A stretch of DNA of 5,453 bases, from positions 1 to 5,453 of the forward strand of contig JAAYWX010000034.1 of NCBI GenBank assembly GCA_012516225.1, written 5' to 3'. This stretch comes from Clostridiales bacterium. Its GTDB lineage: Bacteria > Bacillota > Clostridia > Oscillospirales > Oscillospiraceae. Made by a program: the position numbers and the translations under genes. Every line of letters begins with the position of its first letter. Position 1 is the stretch's first letter. This document shows positions 1 to 4,671 of this stretch, one piece after another. A model generated the notes under the pieces. The model saw only the letters and a program-made list of their open reading frames with translations. It was not told where the DNA came from and did not search any database.

Positions 1-288
1 CTGACCGCCCGCGCAATGCTGGAAAGATTTACATCCGATTCGGGCTCCAACTTTACCAACTTCAGCGACCCCGAGTATGATAAAATTTTCAGTGAGGCCG
101 TTGCCTGCACAGATGACGCGAAACAAACGGAACTTTATGGTCAGCTTCAGGAAATACTGACAAAGGATGCCGCAAACCTCTATATCCAGGATCTTTGCGA
201 TCTGGTGGCTATGAGAAATGGAATCCAAGGCTACGAATTTTATCCGATTTATGTAATGGATATGTCAAAAGTATACTTTACTAAATAA
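1..288 (+). CDS. ABC transporter substrate-binding protein, family 5 (3' end only)
   Basis: The reading frame is open from base 1 (L-T-A-R-A before the first Met at 16) and stops with TAA at 286-288, so this is the last 95 codons of a gene starting outside the window. Full-length family members are usually about 500-600 aa. The visible part fits the C-terminal lobe of peptide/nickel-type solute-binding proteins (SBP_bac_5): an N-x-x-x-F-S-D-P-E-Y-D stretch, a helix with TDD-x-x-x-x-x-x-L-Y-x-x-L-Q-E-I-L, then a short terminal segment ending in Y-P-I-Y-V-M-D-M-S-K-V-Y-F. The protein would be lipid-anchored outside the membrane and deliver ligand to the permeases encoded next. The ligand-contact regions and any lipobox are off-window, so substrate (peptide, nickel, metallophore) cannot be read. 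The call rests on sequence resemblance and on the permease and ATPase genes directly downstream. Confidence 0.88.
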   Translation: MTARAMLERFTSDSGSNFTNFSDPEYDKIFSEAVACTDDAKQTELYGQLQEILTKDAANLYIQDLCDLVAMRNGIQGYEFYPIYVMDMSKVYFTK

Positions 289-325
289 GACAGCCGCAGT
301 TACAAGAAATCTGAATTTAATTTGG

Positions 326-363
326 CAGGGCGGTCTTTTGCAATGCAAATAAAGACCGCCTTG
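326..363 (+). promoter_or_regulatory. Intercistronic stem-loop between binding-protein and permease genes
   Basis: A perfect 10-bp stem (GGCGGTCTTT at 329-338, AAAGACCGCC at 351-360) with a 12-base loop extends by three more pairs, one of them G-T, to 326-363. It is followed by TTGAATCC rather than a run of T, so it is not a good intrinsic terminator. Stem-loops in this position, between a binding-protein gene and its permease genes, are known in other importers (for example malE-malF) to protect upstream mRNA from 3' decay or cause partial termination, giving more binding protein than permease. That role is inferred here from position and structure. Confidence 0.6.
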
Positions 364-438
364 AATCCTATGCAAGCCGCTCCCGAAAACTGCTGATTTA
401 CGTCAGATAAAAGAAGCTGCTGGGAAAATACTACGGGG

Positions 439-445
439 AAGGAGG
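439..445 (+). promoter_or_regulatory. Ribosome binding site of the DppB-type permease
   Basis: AAGGAGG lies 8 bases before the ATG at 454, an optimal Shine-Dalgarno sequence and spacing for a Firmicute. It fixes the start of the permease gene. Confidence 0.85.
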
Positions 446-453
446 ATATAAAA

Positions 454-1395
454 ATGCGCTATTTATTAAAAAAAATCGGCATTTTCCTCCTTACTATCTT
501 TGTTATTTCTCTTCTGGTTTTTTTTGCCTTTCAAATTATTCCGGGTGATCCCACAGCGAGGATGCTTGGGACTCAGGCAACCCCCGAGAGGGTGGCGGCT
601 CTGCGTGAAGAGCTTGGGCTCAATAAGCCTGCTGCAGTCAGGTACATTAACTGGCTTAAGGATTTCATCAAAGGAGATTTCGGCTCTTCTTTCAGCTACA
701 ATATGCCCGTCAGAGATTTGCTTAAAGGAAAGCTCTCCATCACCGCGGCGCTGACTGGGATGTCTTTTCTGATGGTACTTATAATCTCGTTCCCCATAGG
801 CATAATTCTGGCTAATTTTGCACATAGCCGTTCAGACAGGATAGCAATGGCTATAAACCAGATAATAATGTCAATTCCATCTTTCTTTATTGGCATTATC
901 TTTACATATGTGTTTGGTCTTATACTAAAATTGTTTACTCCGGGCGACTTTATCCCCCACTCCTCCGACCCATCTAAATTCTGGTCTTATCTCTTTTTCC
1001 CTGCGCTTGCCATTGCAATGCCTAAGAGCGCAATGGTAATAAAGCTTCTGCGCAGCAGTATGGTCAACCAGATGTCCGAGGATTATGTAAGAACCGCATA
1101 CAGCAGGGGAAACAGTCGCTGGCAGGTTCTTCGCAGCCATGTTATGAGAAACGCCATAATTCCCGTGGTGACATTTTTGGCGGTTACATTGGTTGACATT
1201 ATTGCCGGAAGCATAATAATAGAGCAGGTTTTCGCCATTCCGGGAATGGGTCGCTTGCTGATGACCTCAATAATCGGGCGGGATTTGCCGGTTGTGCAGA
1301 CTATAATTATGATTATTTCCATTGTTGTAATAACAGTTAATTTTATCGCCGATATTTCTTATAAGTATATCGATCCGAGAATCAGATTTCATTGA
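454..1395 (+). CDS. DppB/NikB-type ABC transporter permease
   Basis: The 313-aa product is one of the two membrane subunits forming the translocation channel of a peptide/nickel-class importer. Its length matches the family (E. coli NikB is about 314 aa). An N-terminal membrane segment (about residues 8-29) runs into the family hallmark PGDP (30-33). Further hydrophobic segments lie near 100-121, 133-160, 177-197, 236-256 and 281-303, giving about six. The cytoplasmic EAA-like coupling loop is at about 209-238 (EDYVRTAYSRGNSRWQVLRS and following), where an ATPase docks. E-Q-V-F-A-I-P-G-M-G (257-266) and the terminal Y-I-D-P-R-I-R (305-311) are also typical of DppB-like proteins. The gene lies 165 bases after the binding-protein gene and 96 bases before its partner permease. 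A specific symbol is withheld because the substrate is unknown. Confidence 0.93.
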   Translation: MRYLLKKIGIFLLTIFVISLLVFFAFQIIPGDPTARMLGTQATPERVAALREELGLNKPAAVRYINWLKDFIKGDFGSSFSYNMPVRDLLKGKLSITAALTGMSFLMVLIISFPIGIILANFAHSRSDRIAMAINQIIMSIPSFFIGIIFTYVFGLILKLFTPGDFIPHSSDPSKFWSYLFFPALAIAMPKSAMVIKLLRSSMVNQMSEDYVRTAYSRGNSRWQVLRSHVMRNAIIPVVTFLAVTLVDIIAGSIIIEQVFAIPGMGRLLMTSIIGRDLPVVQTIIMIISIVVITVNFIADISYKYIDPRIRFH

Positions 1396-1491
1396 TGGCA
1401 GAAATATAATAAAACAGGTTTCTCTTTCACATTTTCATATGTATAATAAAAATAGAAGCTCCGTACGGCTTTAGGATACCCGGAGGAAAAC
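1396..1491 (+). promoter_or_regulatory. Permease-permease spacer with two TATAAT boxes (weak internal promoter candidate)
   Basis: This 96-base AT-rich gap is the longest one inside the permease-ATPase part of the operon. It carries the 10-mer TATAATAAAA twice, at 1405-1414 and 1442-1451. Both copies contain a perfect -10 hexamer, but neither has a convincing -35 at 16-18 bp: the best for the second is TTTCTC at 1419-1424, which matches poorly. No TG extension is correctly placed. An internal promoter is possible but is not demonstrated by the sequence. Confidence 0.25.
1482..1486 (+). promoter_or_regulatory. Ribosome binding site that selects a GTG start
   Basis: GGAGG sits 5 bases before GTG at 1492. 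No ATG in this frame has a comparable Shine-Dalgarno sequence, and the residues that follow (MKKSPNYN, then a membrane segment) look like a normal DppC N-terminus. This supports GTG as the start. Confidence 0.75.
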
Positions 1492-2334
1492 GTGAAGAAA
1501 TCACCAAATTACAATTTAATTGTCGGCTGCACATTGACGGCGATAACTGTATCGATTATCGTAGTCGGATTTTTTTGGACGCCTTATGATCCCGATGCCA
1601 TGTCGGTATCGGAAAAAAGCATGGCCCCCTGTCTTAAGCACATTTTAGGAACGGACAACTTTGGCCGTGATATATTGAGCCGCGTTATGGAAGGAGCGGG
1701 AACGACTCTTTCCATCGCGTTTCTTGCCGTTTCAATCGGTGCGGCTTTCGGCACTCTTATCGGCGGTCTTACAGGCTATTTCGGAGGAGCCGCAGACGAG
1801 ATAATAATGCGCATAAACGATGCGGTTACCGCTTTCCCGAGCATACTTCTTGCTCTTGTTATAATAAGTATTACCGGATACGGCAGAACGAATATAATCA
1901 TCATTCTGGGAATACTTTTCATACCAAGCTTTGCAAGAGTCGTCCGGGGAGAGTTTGCAAAACAGCGGAATATGGATTATGTGAAGAATGCTAAGCTTAT
2001 GGGAGTGAGAAATACCAGAATAATATTTGTGCATATTCTTCCAAACATTGCCCCTGTTCTTCTCAGCGCAGTTGCCATAGGCTTTAACAATGCCGTACTT
2101 GCGGAAGCGAGCATGAGCTTTCTTGGTGTCGGCGTCCAACCGACCGAAAGCGCAAGTCTCGGCCGGATGCTTCTGGACTCACAGTCCTATCTGTTTTCAT
2201 CGCCATGGCAGGCCATTTCGGCAGGCTGTGCAATATCAATATTGATTTTAGGCTTTGCTCTGATATCGGAGGGGTTGGGATACCGCCCGATGTGGCGTCC
2301 AACCACGAAACGGAGGCGCAAATCAAATGCTTGA
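1492..2334 (+). CDS. DppC/NikC-type ABC transporter permease
   Basis: The 280-aa product is the second channel subunit (E. coli NikC is about 277 aa). Seen in order: an N-terminal membrane segment (10-29), the PYDP motif (31-34), the diagnostic H-I-L-G-T-D-N-F-G-R-D-I-L-S-R (50-64), the G-Y-F-G-G-x-x-D-E segment (95-103) leading to the F-P-S-I-L-L helix, and the EAA-like ATPase-docking loop at about 162-190 (DYVKNAKLMGV, HILPN). Then come AEASMSFLGVGVQP (204-217) and L-F-S-S-P-W (234-239). The last membrane helix ends in S-E-G-L-G-Y-R-P-M-W-R-P and a basic tail (T-T-K-R-R-R-K), where relatives usually have a G-D-x-L-R-D-x-L-D-P-type ending. Start is GTG. The stop overlaps the next gene by 8 bases (2327-2334), implying translational coupling with the first ATPase. 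Substrate is not readable. Confidence 0.93.
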   Translation: MKKSPNYNLIVGCTLTAITVSIIVVGFFWTPYDPDAMSVSEKSMAPCLKHILGTDNFGRDILSRVMEGAGTTLSIAFLAVSIGAAFGTLIGGLTGYFGGAADEIIMRINDAVTAFPSILLALVIISITGYGRTNIIIILGILFIPSFARVVRGEFAKQRNMDYVKNAKLMGVRNTRIIFVHILPNIAPVLLSAVAIGFNNAVLAEASMSFLGVGVQPTESASLGRMLLDSQSYLFSSPWQAISAGCAISILILGFALISEGLGYRPMWRPTTKRRRKSNA

Positions 2335-3115
2335 TATAAAGAATCTTACCGTAACATTTAACGACGGGCGGCCCGGGATGGCTGTCAGAGGAATAAATCT
2401 TCATATGGAAGCGGGAGACACACTCGGGCTGGTCGGAGAATCCGGTTCCGGCAAAACTGTTACAGCACTTACAATAGCCGGTCTGCTTCAGCGCGATAGC
2501 GCAACAGTAGGCGGAGAAGTGATTTTTGAAGGTAGAGATCTTCTCAAGTTCACCGTAGACGAAATGCGCCTTTTGCAAGGCAAGGAAATCGGAGTAATTT
2601 TTCAGGAGCCTATGACAAGCCTCGATCCCTTGATGAAAATAGGTCGGCAGATTGAAGAAACTGTCAGACTGCATTTCAAGCTCAAACCTGAAGAACGAAA
2701 AAATATGGTACTTGAGGTTATGAAGCTTGTCGGGCTGCCCGAACCAGACCTTACCTATAAAAAATATCCCCATCAACTTTCCGGTGGGCAGAGGCAACGG
2801 GCAATGATAGCCGCTGCGTTTATCAATCACCCTAAACTGCTTATCCTTGACGAACCTACAACAGCACTTGACGTTACTGTTCAGGCGCAGATTATAGATT
2901 TGCTTAAGCGTCTGAATGAAAAATGCGGGGTCAGCCTTCTGTTTATTTCCCACGATCTACGTGTTGTTAAGCGTGTATGCAAAAAGGTTTCTGTCATGTA
3001 CAACGGGGAAATAGTGGAATACGGCGATACTGAACAAATTTTCAGTGACCCTCAGCATGAGTACACAAAAGGATTGGTTGCCGCGGTATCAGCAAGGAGA
3101 AAAGCCAATGTCTGA
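2327..3115 (+). CDS. DppD/NikD-type ABC transporter ATPase (short form)
   Basis: The 262-aa product is a cytoplasmic nucleotide-binding subunit that powers the two permeases. All catalytic elements are present: Walker A GESGSGKT (37-44), Q-loop Q93 in FQEPMTSLDP, signature LSGGQ (151-155), Walker B LLILDE (171-176) with the catalytic Glu176, D-loop ALD (180-182) and switch His209 in SHD. Classical DppD/OppD proteins are about 320-340 aa because of a C-terminal oligo_HPY extension with conserved Cys. This protein ends soon after the core (DPQHEYTKGLVAAVSARRKANV region), like NikD (about 254 aa) or CntD (about 270 aa). It starts inside the preceding gene with GGAGG at 2312-2316, 10 bases upstream, and overlaps the following gene by 8 bases. 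Protein appears intact. Confidence 0.94.
   Translation: MLDIKNLTVTFNDGRPGMAVRGINLHMEAGDTLGLVGESGSGKTVTALTIAGLLQRDSATVGGEVIFEGRDLLKFTVDEMRLLQGKEIGVIFQEPMTSLDPLMKIGRQIEETVRLHFKLKPEERKNMVLEVMKLVGLPEPDLTYKKYPHQLSGGQRQRAMIAAAFINHPKLLILDEPTTALDVTVQAQIIDLLKRLNEKCGVSLLFISHDLRVVKRVCKKVSVMYNGEIVEYGDTEQIFSDPQHEYTKGLVAAVSARRKANV
3094..3100 (+). promoter_or_regulatory. Ribosome binding site fixing the second ATPase start at 3108
   Basis: AAGGAGA lies 7 bases before the ATG at 3108. An in-frame ATG at 3045 would add 21 residues that do not resemble an ABC ATPase N-terminus, has no good Shine-Dalgarno sequence and would overlap the upstream gene by 71 bases. The 3108 start recreates the same 8-base overlap (ATGTCTGA) as the preceding junction (ATGCTTGA). 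Confidence 0.85.
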
Positions 3116-3842
3116 GCCTGTTTTGGAAGTCAAAAACCTGAATGCGTATTATATCAATACCGGCTTTCTTGGAAAAAAGACTAAAAAGCAGGTCCTGTTT
3201 GACATTAACTTTGAAGTGGGGCAAGGCGAGATACTCGGTCTTGTGGGGGAATCCGGCTGCGGGAAGTCTACACTTTCAAAAACAATCCTTGGCCTGCATA
3301 CCGACTACGACGGAGAAATCATACATTATACAAAAAGGCCTCAAATGGTTTTTCAGGATCCTAAAGGTTCTCTCAATCCGGCGAAAACGATAGAATGGAT
3401 TGTGGAAGAGCCTCTGAAGGCTTACGGAAAATACAGCAAGGAAGAACGCAAAGACCGCGTGATGGATATGCTGAAAAAAGTTGGGTTAGGTCCCGAGTAT
3501 GCGGATAGGAAGCCTCGAGAGCTTTCTGGCGGGCAACGCCAGCGCGTAGGCATTGCCGTTGCGCTTATCCAGCGGCCGCGGTTTATAATAGCAGATGAGC
3601 CTGTTTCCGCGCTTGACGTTACGATACAAGCTCAGATACTGGAGCTTCTTCTTGATCTCCGCAAGGAACTGGATCTCAGCTACCTGTTCATATCCCACGA
3701 CCTCGGCGTAATCCGCCAAATAAGTGACCGCATAATGGTAATGAACGAGGGACGGATAATAGAGCAAGGCACACCAGATGAGGTTTTCAACTCGCCCAAG
3801 ACTGAATATGCAAAAAAACTTGTAGAAGCCTCCTTGATATAA
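3108..3842 (+). CDS. DppF/NikE-type ABC transporter ATPase (short form)
   Basis: With the start at 3108 the product is 244 aa, beginning MSEPVLEVKNL. It is the second nucleotide-binding subunit and would pair with the upstream ATPase as a heterodimer. Visible motifs: Walker A GESGCGKS (47-54), Q-loop Q83 in VFQDPKGSLNP, signature LSGGQ (139-143), Walker B FIIADE (159-164), D-loop ALD (168-170) and switch His197 in SHD. The insert between Walker A and the Q-loop is unusually tight, about 28 residues, with the short stretch DYDGEIIHYTKRPQ replacing the longer sheet region of most relatives. As in its partner, the C-terminal oligo_HPY extension found in OppF/DppF (about 310-330 aa) is absent; the size matches NikE and CntF (about 250-268 aa). 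It is the last gene of the operon. All catalytic residues are present, so it should be active. Confidence 0.93.
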   Translation: MSEPVLEVKNLNAYYINTGFLGKKTKKQVLFDINFEVGQGEILGLVGESGCGKSTLSKTILGLHTDYDGEIIHYTKRPQMVFQDPKGSLNPAKTIEWIVEEPLKAYGKYSKEERKDRVMDMLKKVGLGPEYADRKPRELSGGQRQRVGIAVALIQRPRFIIADEPVSALDVTIQAQILELLLDLRKELDLSYLFISHDLGVIRQISDRIMVMNEGRIIEQGTPDEVFNSPKTEYAKKLVEASLI

Positions 3843-3870
3843 AAACATAAATCCCCTCCCATAATCTGAT

Positions 3871-3926
3871 ATGCTCTCTTTATAAGAGACAGTGAAAGAA
3901 AACACTGTTTTAAATGGAGGGAGCAT
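3871..3926 (+). repeat. Nested hairpin sequestering a Shine-Dalgarno sequence
   Basis: ATGCTCTCT (3871-3879) can pair with AGGGAGCAT (3918-3926), nine positions with one G-T, enclosing the ACAGTG/CACTGT hairpin. A separate short alternative is TCTCTT-TAT-AAGAGA (3875-3889). The outer stem would bury most of GGAGGGAG (3916-3923), the ribosome binding site in front of ATG 3933. Hairpins hiding the tnpA ribosome binding site, preceded by a terminator-like hairpin, are known at the left end of IS200. The resemblance is in layout only. Confidence 0.35.
3887..3911 (+). terminator. Candidate intrinsic terminator of the transporter operon
   Basis: ACAGTG (3889-3894) and CACTGT (3903-3908) form a 6-bp stem with an A-rich 8-base loop. 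Two more weak pairs (A-T and G-T) extend the foot, and the 3' side runs into TTT. It lies 44 bases after the last stop codon of the operon. The stem is short and not GC-rich, so termination efficiency is uncertain. Confidence 0.4.
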
Positions 3927-4047
3927 TTTAATATGGCTCACAAATCATCGGAGTCCACAAATTGCGAACTTCTCTTGACACTATCAAATCTATTTTCTCT
4001 GCGCCCTCACTCCCATGGAGACGCACAATCTATATCTTGCAGCATGA

Positions 4048-4099
4048 TAAAACCGCAGATTTTGGTTGAGTACCGTAGCAGTCAACCGAAATCTGCGGT
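4048..4099 (-). terminator. Long-stem intrinsic terminator of the repressor gene
   Basis: Inverted repeats of 18 bases (4052-4069 and 4082-4099) match except at one position, which is G-T in one strand's RNA, around a 12-base loop. Read on the minus strand the stem ends in GGTTTTAT, giving a T-tract immediately after the helix, while on the plus strand no T-tract follows. It lies 100 bases past the repressor stop codon, so it suits termination of that leftward transcript. Confidence 0.6.
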
Positions 4100-4102
4100 C
4101 GC

Positions 4103-4133
4103 CACAGCGCTGCCGCGCTGTGAAATCTTTTAT
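4103..4133 (+). terminator. Perfect 8-bp GC-rich hairpin, possible plus-strand terminator
   Basis: CACAGCGC (4103-4110) and GCGCTGTG (4115-4122) pair perfectly around the tetraloop TGCC. On the plus strand AAATCTTTTATGTTGTTT follows; it is T-rich but not an immediate T-tract. It could be a backup terminator for the transporter operon. Only 3 bases separate it from the 18-bp stem to its left, so the two could form one paired-hairpin element. Confidence 0.4.
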
Positions 4134-4198
4134 GTTGTTTCATTGTCCTTTTGACGGGGAGCGGTCCACATATGCCAAGGGGATTTGTTATCGACTGC

Positions 4199-4570
4199 CT
4201 ATTCCATATGCCAATTTAAAAAACGGCACATGGCGTCAAAGCTTTTTTCGCTTATGTCATGTTCCATTTTGCAAGCGTCTTCGCGTGCGGTTTCCTCGTC
4301 TATTCCGATCGACATTAAAAATTCGGTAAGCATTTTGTGGCGGTTATACATTCGGTGTGCAATTTCGAAGCCTTGTTCTGTAAGCGTTATAAGCCCGTCT
4401 GCATCCATAGTAATGTATCCGTTCTCTCTCAGCCGCTTCATTGCATAGCTTACGCTCGGTTTGGTAACGGACAGCTCGGACGCAATGTCTATTGACCTTG
4501 CGTATCCTTTTTTCTCTTTCAGCATAAGAATCATCTCAAGATAATCCTCAGACGATTTTTGAATTTTCAT
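4199..4570 (-). CDS. DtxR/MntR-family metal-dependent transcriptional repressor
   Basis: The 123-aa product is a metal-activated DNA-binding repressor. Residues 1-60 form the winged helix-turn-helix (Y23 to about Y52, with the recognition region SVTKPSVSYAMKRLRENGYI at 34-53), followed by the dimerisation and metal-binding helices. Candidate ligands by alignment from memory: Asp9, Glu12, His78, Cys100, Glu103 and His104. Asp9 matches the MntR-type position where DtxR has Met10, whereas Cys100 matches DtxR Cys102 and replaces MntR Glu99, so metal preference (Fe or Mn) cannot be assigned with certainty. The SH3-like third domain of full-length DtxR/IdeR is absent, as in MntR (about 142 aa) and many short clostridial homologues. 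The ribosome binding site GGAGGG (plus-strand 4578-4583) is 7 bases from the ATG. The gene follows nadE in the same direction and converges on the transporter operon. Confidence 0.93.
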   Translation of the reverse strand: MKIQKSSEDYLEMILMLKEKKGYARSIDIASELSVTKPSVSYAMKRLRENGYITMDADGLITLTEQGFEIAHRMYNRHKMLTEFLMSIGIDEETAREDACKMEHDISEKSFDAMCRFLNWHME

Positions 4571-4600
4571 TGCAGAGCCCTCCGTTTTTCTAATAGATAT

Positions 4601-4629
4601 ATGGTATCACCGCCGCAAAAATATTTCAA
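4601..4629 (-). promoter_or_regulatory. Sigma-A-type promoter of the repressor gene
   Basis: On the minus strand TTGAAA (plus 4624-4629) and TACCAT (plus 4601-4606) are separated by exactly 17 bp. A TG one base before the -10 (TGATACCAT) makes it an extended -10 promoter. It lies about 30 bases before the start codon. A 13-base imperfect dyad, GATA-N5-TATC (4596-4608), overlaps the -10 and is a conceivable autoregulatory operator, but it does not match the known DtxR or MntR consensus sites as I recall them. Confidence 0.6.
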
Positions 4630-4671
4630 GTATATAAAAGAGTGCAGAGAAAGATTATAAAAGTTCAAAAT

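Larger units (their letters stand above)
3843..4198. other. Convergent intergenic interval, structured, no convincing gene
   Basis: These 356 bases separate the ends of the transporter operon (+) and the repressor gene (-). They contain several dyad symmetries, described separately, and one 73-codon open frame on + (3933-4154). The frame has a strong GGAGGGAG ribosome binding site and begins M-A-H-K-S, but after that the residues look random and the frame runs straight through two long hairpins (4052-4122). A functional protein is therefore unlikely. A relic of a small mobile element is one possible explanation; a region used only for termination is the simpler one. Confidence 0.5.

Noticed and set aside
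361..453. Promoter for the permease gene in the gap after the binding-protein gene (TTGAAT at 361)
   Set aside because: No -10 hexamer is found at 15-19 bp spacing, so read-through from the operon promoter is more likely.
2084..2953. Long minus-strand open frame (289 codons) opposite the permease/ATPase genes
   Set aside because: It lies antisense to two genes with complete conserved motifs, and its translation has no recognisable domain.
3045..3107. Longer N-terminus for the second ATPase from an in-frame ATG at 3045
   Set aside because: The extra 21 residues do not look like an ABC ATPase start, there is no good Shine-Dalgarno sequence, and ATG 3108 has AAGGAGA at ideal spacing.
3933..4154. 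73-aa plus-strand small protein with a strong ribosome binding site
   Set aside because: The sequence is low in recognisable pattern after residue 5 and is largely encoded by hairpin arms. It is kept only as a possible relic in the intergenic entry.
4169..4214. Direct repeat CATATGCCAA (4169-4178 and 4205-4214)
   Set aside because: One copy is inside the last codons of the repressor gene. No element boundaries or target-site logic accompany it, so it is probably chance or a tiny local duplication.
4066..4448. Two overlapping plus-strand frames of 87 codons (4066-4329 and 4185-4448)
   Set aside because: They are shadows of the antisense DtxR-family gene and of the hairpin region, with no ribosome binding site or domain.
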